A stretch of 12,809 nt of DNA from an uncultured Bacteroidales bacterium. GTDB taxonomy: Bacteria; Bacteroidota; Bacteroidia; Bacteroidales; Muribaculaceae. Below are positions 1 through 6,409 of this stretch, piece after piece (positions within the stretch are counted from its first letter, which is position 1; every line of letters begins with the position of its first letter). The notes beneath the pieces are model-generated. The model saw nothing but the letters and a program-made list of their open reading frames with translations, did not search any database and had not been told where the DNA came from. The translations under genes were made by a program, and so were the position numbers. The DNA lies in NCBI GenBank assembly GCA_949123685.1, contig CASBHZ010000084.1, positions 1 to 12,809 of the forward strand, in the 5' to 3' direction.

Positions 1-47
1 CTACACAAGGAGACACACTCTTTCCCTACACGACGCTCTTCCGATCT
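1..47 (+). other. Illumina P5/TruSeq adapter (non-genomic)
   Basis: Bases 15-47 are the 33-base TruSeq read-1 primer sequence, ending in ACGCTCTTCCGATCT. Bases 1-6 (CTACAC) are the tail of the P5 flow-cell oligo, and bases 7-14 (AAGGAGAC) sit exactly where an 8-base i5 index belongs. The P5 tail, index and primer order matches a dual-index library molecule, so this is synthetic DNA left on the contig end. Genomic sequence starts at about base 48. Confidence 0.98.
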
Positions 48-123
48 ATTCCGGCACATCCGTGACGGGACATTTGCCAGGATCCTCGTTACTTATCTCG
101 TATTTTATGTTCTTAATATCCAT
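48..123 (-). CDS. 5' fragment of a gene cut by the contig end
   Basis: An open frame starts at an ATG (123-121), 21 bases after the lysC stop codon, and runs 25 codons without a stop to the adapter junction. It begins MDIKNIKYEISNEDPGKC. The short same-strand spacing suggests it is the next gene of a lysC operon. In many Bacteroidota that place is taken by diaminopimelate decarboxylase, but this N-terminus does not look like a typical LysA start and too little is visible to name a family. The frame could also be chance, since 25 codons open is weak evidence. Confidence 0.4.
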
Positions 124-144
124 ATTATATTTTTAAACAGCTTC

Positions 145-1521
145 TTAATGCCTGAAACACAGGGCATGTATCACGTTAAGTCCCTCACGGACATTGCGAC
201 TGTCAAGCACCACTGCAACTGTAGTGTCTGACGCACCTTCCGATATCGCCTTGACATCTATTGATGATTTCCGCAGAGCGTTAACAATCTCTGTTCCGAA
301 TCCTTTCACCTGTTTTATGCCCTCTCCGACAACAGCAATAACCGACAGGTCATCAGATTTCTCAATAGCTTCAAGTGCTCCGGACTGAATCTCCGGAGAG
401 AACTCTATTTTCAAATGTTCCAAAGCCTTATCTCCATCAGCCTGCGGCATGGCAATCGAAAAAGATTTCTCAACCGATGGCTGTGCCACCATGAAAACAC
501 TGATACCGTTTCGAGCCATCACGTTGTAAGCGCGGGAATTAATTTCCGCCACATTAGACGTCAACGGTCCGGTCATAGTTATGACAGATGTATTATTCAA
601 TGAAGACACTCCTCGCGCCCTACCCTTCTCCGGTACATTATCAGAAATAAATGTGCCCGGAGCCGAAGGATTAAAGGTGTTCAATATCTTGATGGGTATA
701 TTTTTATGAAACACCGGATATATAGTGGGAGGATATATCACCTTGGCACCGAATGAACACAGTTCCATGCTCTCGATAAAAGACATTTCCGGAATAATGG
801 AAGCATCCTTTATTATTCTGGGATCCGCTGTCAAAAAACCGTCAACATCTGTCCAGATCTCCAACATGTCAGCATCAAGTGCCGCCGCTATAAGCGCTGC
901 CGTGTAATCGCTTCCTCCACGTCCGAGATTTGTTATTTCACCCGTATCCCTGTCTGTAGAAATGAAACCTCCAGCCACGGCATGGCACTTTAGAGGAAGT
1001 TTAAATTCCTCTTGAATAAGCTTTACTGTCAAGCTCCTATCAGCAATATTGCGGTTAAACCATTTTTCAGTCTTGACAAAACCAAGAGAATTATGGTGAC
1101 TTGCGTTCTCGAGCATGCCGGCAACTATCACAGAAGACATCCTTTCTCCGTAACTTACAACTTCCGCTAATGTCCTTTCCGGAAGAATACGGATAAGTGA
1201 CAACCCTCTATAACGCTCTTCCAACTGATCAAGAAGAGGATTTATAATATTTAGTATTCCCTCTTTCCTATAATCAGGAATAAGGGCGTCAATTATATCA
1301 TAATGACGTTTGCGGATCACTTTCATTTCATCCACAAAGTCTTCTTTTCCTTCAGAGGCAGATTCCGCTGTTGCAATGAGCCTATCGGTCAAACCGCCAA
1401 GCGCTGATACGACAACGATAGAGGGACACTCCAAACCTTCCACAATTGATTTAACATTGCGGAGGCTTTCTATGGTGCCGACGGATGTGCCGCCAAATTT
1501 CAATACTTTCAACATCGGCAT
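145..1521 (-). CDS. lysC: Aspartate kinase (monofunctional)
   Basis: Phosphorylates L-aspartate with ATP, the first step towards lysine/diaminopimelate, threonine and methionine; cytosolic. The 458-residue product has the amino-acid kinase domain first: KFGGTSVG at residues 8-15, a SALGGLTD segment at 39-46, ERTLAE...GERMSS at 115-130, the GRGGSDYTAAL loop at 200-210, the WTDVDGF...DPR nucleotide-site segment at 223-235, and SFGAKVIYPPT at 256-266. Two ACT-type regulatory repeats follow, about 313-375 and 391-455. The protein stops where a bifunctional ThrA would continue into homoserine dehydrogenase, so it is monofunctional. Feedback inhibition is expected from the ACT domains; the effector cannot be read from sequence. 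Two in-frame ATGs are close together (1521-1519 and 1515-1513). The second gives the usual M-L-K-V-LKFGG start, and the inferred transcription start lies only about 10-16 bases upstream, so the shorter form (ending at 1515) is equally possible. Confidence 0.96.
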   Translation of the reverse strand: MPMLKVLKFGGTSVGTIESLRNVKSIVEGLECPSIVVVSALGGLTDRLIATAESASEGKEDFVDEMKVIRKRHYDIIDALIPDYRKEGILNIINPLLDQLEERYRGLSLIRILPERTLAEVVSYGERMSSVIVAGMLENASHHNSLGFVKTEKWFNRNIADRSLTVKLIQEEFKLPLKCHAVAGGFISTDRDTGEITNLGRGGSDYTAALIAAALDADMLEIWTDVDGFLTADPRIIKDASIIPEMSFIESMELCSFGAKVIYPPTIYPVFHKNIPIKILNTFNPSAPGTFISDNVPEKGRARGVSSLNNTSVITMTGPLTSNVAEINSRAYNVMARNGISVFMVAQPSVEKSFSIAMPQADGDKALEHLKIEFSPEIQSGALEAIEKSDDLSVIAVVGEGIKQVKGFGTEIVNALRKSSIDVKAISEGASDTTVAVVLDSRNVREGLNVIHALCFRH

Positions 1522-1534
1522 ATGTAATTATATG

Positions 1535-1542
1535 CAAAAGTA
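1535..1542 (-). promoter_or_regulatory. lysC -7 promoter box TACTTTTG
   Basis: Read on the minus strand, TACTTTTG matches the Bacteroidota -7 consensus TAnnTTTG and ends 13 bases before the first lysC ATG. No clear TTTG lies 19-21 bases upstream (the minus strand reads TAGGTT there), so the -33 element is weak or absent. Transcription would start a few bases after the box, leaving a leader of only about 10-16 bases. Confidence 0.6.
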
Positions 1543-1623
1543 CAAAAAAAATAGCAAATAGAACCTATTTTGACACAATGGCGTTTAAATTAAAATGACT
1601 TTTGTTTAACACAAATTTAACGA

Positions 1624-2565
1624 ATGGATATATTTAAAGATTCCGATTGCTGCAAACTTGATTTCAAACCGATTTCAGAATCGGAGATACCGTTGTTATT
1701 TAAATATTTCTCGGCATTTCCGTCACGCTCCTGCGATTTTTCTATCGGGGGCGTATTAATGTGGGCTGATTATTACGGTTATGAATTTGCCGAGTATAAG
1801 GATTCTTTGTTTATAAGGGGACTTGACCCGGAAACAGGAAAAACGATTTACTACCTACCGGCTGGAAATATGATTGAATCTGAATACACAAGAATTATCT
1901 CGAAACAAGAAAACGATAATTACAATGCCATTCTCCTTATCCCTTTTGAAACGGCTTCCGGGGAAAATAACGTGAAAGATATTGTCACATATCAGAGTCT
2001 GAAAGAATATCTTTATCCTGCTGAGCGTTTTTTACATTTTTCCGGGAAATCAATGGAAAAGAAAAGGAATCATCTCAATTATTTTCTAAACAACCATACC
2101 GATGCAAAAATAGAACCGATAACACCCGGGAACCTTGAGGAAATTATTGAATTTACACGACAATTCGCTGCCTGTCATAATAACTCGGAACTTTTCTTAT
2201 ACGAGAACCTTCAAACCATAAAAGTGCTGAACAATTATAACCTTTATCCTTTCGAGGGCATTGCCATCAGATGTGAAGGAAAGATCATCGGCTACACATT
2301 CGGAGAAAAAGCCGGAGACACTTTTTTCGTTCACGTAGAAAAGGGCAACGTGTCTTATCGCGGAATATACCAGGCGCTCGCATCATTCTTCTGCAGGGAA
2401 ATAACCAAGAAATATCCTGAAGTAAAATACTTGAACAGGGAAGAAGACATGGGTGATGAAAATTTGAGGAAAAGTAAAGAATCATATCATCCGACATTAT
2501 ATATCAACAAAAGAATTGAAAATATCGAAGCTTTAAATGAAAATTCTCTTTTGAGAATAGCGTGA
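1624..2565 (+). CDS. DUF2156 (GNAT-like, MprF C-terminus-related) protein
   Basis: Cytosolic 313-residue protein of the DUF2156 family. The fold is a GNAT-type acyltransferase related to the C-terminal catalytic domain of the lipid aminoacyl transferase MprF. There is no membrane segment, so it is not a full MprF. Family landmarks visible: FPSRSCDFS...LMWADYY at 32-51; a basic stretch GKSMEKKRNHLNYF at 141-154; the second GNAT half with IIGYTFGE at 221-228 and VHVEKGN..YRGIYQALASFF at 237-256; and the closing NREEDMGDENLRKSKESYHP at 271-290. Substrate and donor are unknown; transfer of an aminoacyl or acyl group is inferred from family alone. The ATG at 1624 is the natural start, 102 bases from the divergent lysC. 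An imperfect -7 box (GACTTTTG, 1597-1604) lies upstream. The stop is followed at once by the promoter of the next transcript, whose -33 box lies inside the last codons. Confidence 0.85.
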   Translation: MDIFKDSDCCKLDFKPISESEIPLLFKYFSAFPSRSCDFSIGGVLMWADYYGYEFAEYKDSLFIRGLDPETGKTIYYLPAGNMIESEYTRIISKQENDNYNAILLIPFETASGENNVKDIVTYQSLKEYLYPAERFLHFSGKSMEKKRNHLNYFLNNHTDAKIEPITPGNLEEIIEFTRQFAACHNNSELFLYENLQTIKVLNNYNLYPFEGIAIRCEGKIIGYTFGEKAGDTFFVHVEKGNVSYRGIYQALASFFCREITKKYPEVKYLNREEDMGDENLRKSKESYHPTLYINKRIENIEALNENSLLRIA

Positions 2566-2580
2566 TTTTTTTTACCTTTG
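2550..2580 (+). promoter_or_regulatory. Perfect Bacteroidota promoter of the ncRNA at 2586
   Basis: TTTG at 2550-2553, a 19-base spacer, and TACCTTTG at 2573-2580 match the Bacteroidota -33/-7 consensus exactly. The TTTG lies within the end of the DUF2156 coding sequence. By the usual spacing the start would be at about 2584-2587, which is where the first strand of the closing helix of the downstream RNA begins (2586). Confidence 0.85.
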
Positions 2581-2585
2581 CACGA

Positions 2586-2751
2586 TAAGTATGACTCGCA
2601 AATTAGGTAATGCATATTTTTAGCGGATTTTCGAGGGATTTATGAGAGTTAAGGAAGGAGCAATGCGTGCATTGTGACTGATGGAACTCGCTTAAATCAC
2701 CGGAAAGACACAAAAAGATGCATTGACTAATCAATAACGATGTCATACTTA
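2586..2751 (+). ncRNA. Rod-like structured RNA, 6S-like candidate
   Basis: This 166-base segment folds along its whole length into one interrupted hairpin. Paired strands from outside in: 2586-2595/2742-2751 (10 bp, perfect); 2602-2606/2727-2731; 2608-2615/2718-2725 (one U-G pair); 2617-2621/2712-2716; 2628-2632/2703-2707 (one U-G pair); 2635-2636/2700-2701; 2637-2642/2693-2698; 2646-2650/2685-2689; 2660-2665/2670-2675 (one G-U pair) closed by the loop CGUG (2666-2669). A symmetric 9x9 internal loop (2651-2659, purine-rich AAGGAAGGA, facing 2676-2684) lies below the apical stem. A perfect promoter fires at its first base and it has no credible reading frame. Size, rod shape, strong promoter and solitary position fit a 6S RNA (SsrS; the Bacteroidales-1 motif family), but I identify it by shape, not by remembered sequence. 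It could instead be a structured 5' leader of the GT2 gene 21 bases downstream. A weak hairpin and U5 at 2746-2765 could end the transcript. Confidence 0.75.
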
Positions 2752-2772
2752 AATAAGTGATTTTTGTAAAAC

Positions 2773-3507
2773 ATGAGCGACGTTCTTGTAATTATACCTA
2801 CATATAACGAGATTGAAAACATCTCCAACATAATAGATGCAGTCATGCTATTGCCCGACGGTTTCGACATTCTTGTGATTGACGATGCATCACCGGACGG
2901 AACACAGGATGCCGTGCGAAAAAAAATGGAACAATATCCCGACAGGGTGAATTTGGAGTGTCGTTCCGGCAAATTAGGTCTCGGAACTGCTTATATACAC
3001 GGATTCAAATGGGCATTAAAAAGAGGATATAAATATATGATAGAAATGGACGCTGATTTCTCTCATAATCCCGATGATCTTCCCCGCCTTTACCACGAAT
3101 GTAAAGACAATGGAGCAGACATGGCAATCGGTTCCCGCTATATATCCGGAGTAAATGTGGTCAACTGGCCTATGGGACGCGTGCTTATGTCGTATTTCGC
3201 TTCGGTCTATGTAAGGCTGATTACAGGCATGAAATTACGGGATGCCACAGCCGGTTTCGTATGCTACAGGCGTTGCGTGCTTGAAGAAATAAAACTTGAC
3301 AGAATTAAGTTCAAAGGATATGCATTTCAGATTGAAATGAAATTCAAGACACATTTAAAGAAGTTTAAGATAGTTGAAGTGCCGATAGTATTTGTGAATC
3401 GACGGCTCGGAACTTCAAAAATGAATTCTTCAATCTTCGGAGAGGCTGTATTTGGAGTTATCCAGCTTAAACTTGGCAGCCTATTCAAAAGTAAGAGCTT
3501 CCGTTAA
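2773..3507 (+). CDS. GT2 polyprenyl-phosphate mannosyltransferase (DPM1-like)
   Basis: Transfers a hexose, by family most likely mannose from GDP-mannose, to a polyprenyl phosphate on the inner face of the cytoplasmic membrane, supplying a lipid-linked sugar donor. The 244 residues form a single GT-A domain of the DPM1/Ppm1 type: IPTYNE at 8-13, DDASPDGT at 37-44, the metal-binding DADFSH at 93-98, GSRYISG at 120-126, DATAGF at 157-162, KGYAFQIEM at 181-189 and RRLGTSKM at 210-217. There is no C-terminal membrane segment, as in catalytic-subunit-only DPM1 proteins. The gene lies 21 bases after the structured RNA and may be read through from its promoter. A near-consensus -7 box (GATTTTTG, 2759-2766) six bases before the ATG offers a second possibility. 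The last five codons and the stop lie inside a palindromic terminator. Exact sugar specificity is inferred. Confidence 0.88.
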   Translation: MSDVLVIIPTYNEIENISNIIDAVMLLPDGFDILVIDDASPDGTQDAVRKKMEQYPDRVNLECRSGKLGLGTAYIHGFKWALKRGYKYMIEMDADFSHNPDDLPRLYHECKDNGADMAIGSRYISGVNVVNWPMGRVLMSYFASVYVRLITGMKLRDATAGFVCYRRCVLEEIKLDRIKFKGYAFQIEMKFKTHLKKFKIVEVPIVFVNRRLGTSKMNSSIFGEAVFGVIQLKLGSLFKSKSFR

Positions 3508-3523
3508 CGGAAGCTCTTACTTT
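3488..3523 (+). terminator. Bidirectional palindromic terminator overlapping the GT2 stop
   Basis: A 36-base perfect palindrome centred at 3505/3506. The arms include GTAAGAGCTTCCG (3491-3503) and its exact complement (3508-3520), extended by AAA/TTT on the outside. It lies between convergent genes, and the flanking A and T runs give a short U-tract in both directions, so it can end both the GT2 transcript and the hisS operon. The GT2 stop codon (TAA, 3505-3507) is in the loop. Confidence 0.85.
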
Positions 3524-3540
3524 CATTTATATATAGATAG

Positions 3541-4749
3541 TCAATCCCTGTAATATCCCTGCAGAAAACACCTTGCAATAAAATCAAAATTATCACTCAC
3601 AAGTTTATTATCATCCGTGCCCGGGAAGACTGCGTCCGGCATCCAGCCATTTTCAAATGCAAACTTCACAAGATCTGCAGGACATCTTCCCCTGACTGTC
3701 AGAAAATCAAAAGCGTTGGCACGGGCATATTCTTTATCGTAATACTTGTTTTCAGGATCTGCAATGCATTGTGCGGCATTCCGCGCAACGAGCATTCCGC
3801 GCACTGGATTAACCATTACCACAATATTACGTTCGCCTTTCATTACCGGCAAATGCTCTTCATCCTTGCCCCATCCCATTTTTTCAATAAAGAATGCGTT
3901 CATCTCCTCATAACTCCCGAAATACTGTATTCGCCTACCATCTGTAGCTGCAATAAATCTCTCATAATAAGGGTGCAGGGGTTTATTAGCATTCCTGACA
4001 GACGGTAACTCCCCTTCAATTATCAATTGCAGCCATTCAGGAATAAAAAGGGCAAGCGGTCCGGTGGTATCCTCCATCATGGAGCGCTCCATGCGGTCAT
4101 GAAGTTTAGTGACGTCATCACTTTGCATCAACTCCTGATCCGACATTATATCAGACATGGTCAAAGCAAAAGCAGGAGTCATAAGATAACAATGCAGGAA
4201 CAGCCATGAACCTAAATGATAAATGTTTTCCTTATCTTCCGGATCTTTTAATTCCAAGCCTCGCGCAAGATTGTATCCTTCAGGAACCGGAGCCTCCTCA
4301 TAAACAGACTCAAGATAATGAAACAGGCTGTCGGCAACATTCAATATACGCGAATCATGAGGATAAATATCCCGCATGTCCTCATATGTCATGGAAAGAA
4401 TATACCAAGTCAAGAACCTTATATCCTCCACATTAAGCTCATAATCCACATAGTCTTCACCCTCTGAATGGAACGGTATGGAATAGCCATAAAGTTTACG
4501 GTTAGCATCCACAAACGAACGCCAGATTCCGGCATCTGCAACAATATCTTGAAAATAACCTGTAATTCCAAGACATAGCCTCCTGCCAATAGATTCGGGT
4601 ATCGTCAAACCAAGTTCCGATCCTGCATAAATATCCAACAACGAATTAGCCACACCGAGGTAATATAAATCGGAAGGCTCTTCCTTGGGGAAAGACGGCT
4701 GCCTGAAAAGAAAATCTTTGATATCTATTTTATCCATGACAATCATCAT
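3541..4749 (-). CDS. Conserved protein of unknown function, DUF3843-like
   Basis: A 402-residue soluble acidic protein with no signal peptide or membrane segment. Function unknown. The overall look resembles the Bacteroidota-restricted DUF3843 family: an N-terminal IDIKDFL...EPSDLYYLGVAN segment (8-35), a LNVEDIRFLTWYIL helix (105-118) and the C-terminal CPADLVKFAFENGWMPDA (356-373) with DNFDFIARCFLQGYYRD (386-402). I make that assignment from memory, with moderate confidence. The first ATG (4749-4747) overlaps the hisS stop codon by one base (TAATG), so translation is probably coupled. Further ATGs at 4746 and 4737 are possible starts; M5, giving MDKIDIKD, is the most family-like. Co-transcription with hisS suggests a link with translation or growth, but nothing in the protein shows this. 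It ends at the shared palindromic terminator. Confidence 0.8.
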   Translation of the reverse strand: MMIVMDKIDIKDFLFRQPSFPKEEPSDLYYLGVANSLLDIYAGSELGLTIPESIGRRLCLGITGYFQDIVADAGIWRSFVDANRKLYGYSIPFHSEGEDYVDYELNVEDIRFLTWYILSMTYEDMRDIYPHDSRILNVADSLFHYLESVYEEAPVPEGYNLARGLELKDPEDKENIYHLGSWLFLHCYLMTPAFALTMSDIMSDQELMQSDDVTKLHDRMERSMMEDTTGPLALFIPEWLQLIIEGELPSVRNANKPLHPYYERFIAATDGRRIQYFGSYEEMNAFFIEKMGWGKDEEHLPVMKGERNIVVMVNPVRGMLVARNAAQCIADPENKYYDKEYARANAFDFLTVRGRCPADLVKFAFENGWMPDAVFPGTDDNKLVSDNFDFIARCFLQGYYRD

Positions 4750-6110
4750 TATCTCACTGCCGAGATCAGGTCGTTAACAGTGACTTTCTCCTGAGTGCCG
4801 GTAATCATATTCTTCAACATGATGGTGCCGTCTGCAAGTTCACTTTCCCCTACAATCGCAACAAACGGGATCTTCTCGGCATCAGCAAGAGCCATTTGCT
4901 TCTTGAGCTTAGCAGCATCCGGATACAATTGCGCAGCAATACCTGCTTCCCTTAAAGATTTTACATATTTGAGGGACTGCAAGGCTTCGGCTTCGCCAAA
5001 ATTCACAAACATCACCTTAACAGATTCTGATATCTCTTCCGGATATAGATCCAGCTGATTCATAACGTCATATATGCGGTCGGCACCAAAAGATATCCCA
5101 ACACCGGAAAGACCTGACATACCGAACACGCCTGTCAGGTTGTCATAACGACCTCCGCCTGTGATACTGCCGATCGCAACATCCAGAGCTTTCACTTCGA
5201 TAATAGTTCCGGTATAATAATTCAATCCGCGTGCAAGAGAGAGATCCGCTTCCACCAAACATTTATGACCCAATGCGTCTATTCCGGAAAGAACCTGCCT
5301 CATCTCCCCGATACCCTTCATTCCTTCTTCCGAACCACTCAGAATACCTTCCATTATGTTCAGTTTCTCTTCATTGCTTCCTGTCATCTCAAGAATCGGA
5401 CGCAGGGTCTCTATTGCCTCCTCTGAAAGACCTTTTTCACGGAGTTCTGTATTGACATTCTCAATACCTATCTTATCAATCTTGTCGATCGCTACCGTAA
5501 TATCTACAATTTTATCTGACGCACCTATAGTTTCTGCAATTCCGGTAAGTATCTTACGGTTATTCACCTTTATTGCGATATTGATACCAAGATCCGCGAA
5601 TACGGAATCTATCAATGAAAGCAATTCGATCTCATTATTCAATGAATCAGAACCGACCACGTCAGCATCACACTGATAAAACTCGCGGTAACGACCTTTC
5701 TGCGGACGATCGGCACGCCACACCGGCTGAATCTGGAAACGCTTGAACGGCATCTGCAGGTCATTGCGATGCTGAACCACAAAACGCGCAAAAGGAACCG
5801 TCAAATCATATCGCAATCCCTTTTCACAAATCTTATTAGTCAAGCGAGGTAGATTTCTCTCCCCCACCTCTTCATCACTGACCGATTTCAGGAAGTCGCC
5901 CGAGTTAAGTATCTTGAAAAGAAGTTTATCACCCTCCTCTCCATACTTACCCATCAGGGTAGAAAGGTTTTCCATAGCAGGCGTCTCTATCTGCTTATAT
6001 CCAAATAGTTTGAAAGCTTTTTTGATGGTATCGAAGATATAGTTTCGGCGCGCCATCTCGATAGGAGAAAAATCACGCGTGCCTTTCGGAATGCTTGGTT
6101 TTTGAGCCAT
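4749..6110 (-). CDS. hisS: Histidyl-tRNA synthetase
   Basis: Cytosolic class II synthetase charging tRNA-His with histidine. The 453 residues show the N-terminal KGTRDF (9-14); motif 1 around [13 protein letters not shown] (37-49); [12 protein letters not shown] (100-111), which binds histidine and ATP; motif 2, [29 protein letters not shown] (122-150); the histidine-specific [14 protein letters not shown] (293-306); motif 3 with GGGRYDNL (318-325) and GISFGADRI (338-346); and the C-terminal anticodon-binding domain (about 363-453). Length and motif order are normal for the longer HisRS type seen in Bacteroidota. The gene is first in a two-gene unit with the unknown protein downstream, whose start overlaps its stop. 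Upstream on the same strand lies a probable promoter at 6250-6281 with a roughly 130-base leader. Confidence 0.98.
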   Translation of the reverse strand: MAQKPSIPKGTRDFSPIEMARRNYIFDTIKKAFKLFGYKQIETPAMENLSTLMGKYGEEGDKLLFKILNSGDFLKSVSDEEVGERNLPRLTNKICEKGLRYDLTVPFARFVVQHRNDLQMPFKRFQIQPVWRADRPQKGRYREFYQCDADVVGSDSLNNEIELLSLIDSVFADLGINIAIKVNNRKILTGIAETIGASDKIVDITVAIDKIDKIGIENVNTELREKGLSEEAIETLRPILEMTGSNEEKLNIMEGILSGSEEGMKGIGEMRQVLSGIDALGHKCLVEADLSLARGLNYYTGTIIEVKALDVAIGSITGGGRYDNLTGVFGMSGLSGVGISFGADRIYDVMNQLDLYPEEISESVKVMFVNFGEAEALQSLKYVKSLREAGIAAQLYPDAAKLKKQMALADAEKIPFVAIVGESELADGTIMLKNMITGTQEKVTVNDLISAVR

Positions 6111-6249
6111 TATATTGTCGGTTTGATTATTTTACGCGAATTTACAAAAAATTGCCGAATGACAGCGCACGAAGCATTAAAATTGTGCCACCAAGTCATA
6201 ACCTGTCCATTAAAATATATATTCTACATTAAAAGTTTCCTTGGAGCTG

Positions 6250-6281
6250 CAAAAATAAAGAGCTTTTATAAGTAAGGCAAT
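6250..6281 (-). promoter_or_regulatory. Probable hisS promoter
   Basis: On the minus strand ATTG (6281-6278), a 20-base spacer and TATTTTTG (6257-6250) match the Bacteroidota consensus except for one base in the -33 box. The transcript would begin near 6245 and carry a leader of about 130 bases before hisS. A second, imperfect -7 box (TAAATTCG, 6144-6137) lies closer to the gene and may be an alternative. Confidence 0.5.
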
Positions 6282-6305
6282 ATATGTTTGGCAAAACATA
6301 GATGT

Positions 6306-6337
6306 TTTGGTAATTTTCATATTAATACCTAATTTTG
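6306..6337 (+). promoter_or_regulatory. Promoter of the B3/4-domain gene
   Basis: TTTG at 6306-6309, a 20-base spacer and TAATTTTG at 6330-6337 are an exact Bacteroidota -33/-7 pair. The start should fall near 6341-6344, leaving a leader of about 65 bases that contains a hairpin and U-run. It is divergent from the hisS promoter and does not overlap it. Confidence 0.8.
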
Positions 6338-6353
6338 CATACAAACCATCATA

Positions 6354-6382
6354 AAAAGGTGATAAGTAAGTAATCACTTTTT
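6354..6382 (+). promoter_or_regulatory. Leader hairpin with U-run before the B3/4 gene
   Basis: 6354-6363 (AAAAGGTGAT) pairs with 6373-6382 (ATCACTTTTT) as a 10-bp stem with one G-U pair around a 9-base loop (AAGTAAGTA). The right arm is itself a U-rich tract, so the structure looks like a weak intrinsic terminator or attenuator between promoter and start codon. Whether it acts as one cannot be told from sequence. Confidence 0.45.
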
Positions 6383-6409
6383 AAGGAATAAAGTTAAGAC
6401 AAGTTCGAT

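Noticed and set aside
145..1521. Truncated bifunctional ThrA
   Set aside because: The frame ends cleanly after the second ACT domain, at normal length for a monofunctional aspartate kinase, and no homoserine dehydrogenase remnant is seen in the 97 bases downstream.
2642..2677. 11-residue reading frame (MRVKEGAMRAL) within the structured RNA
   Set aside because: Too short, no separate start signal, and buried in the paired arms of the RNA; best explained as chance.
2586..2751. Signal recognition particle (4.5S) RNA or tmRNA instead of 6S-like RNA
   Set aside because: The GGAAGGAGCA string resembles SRP RNA, but it is not in a GGAA tetraloop closed by a C-C/G-G stem. There is no tRNA-like end or tag frame for tmRNA.
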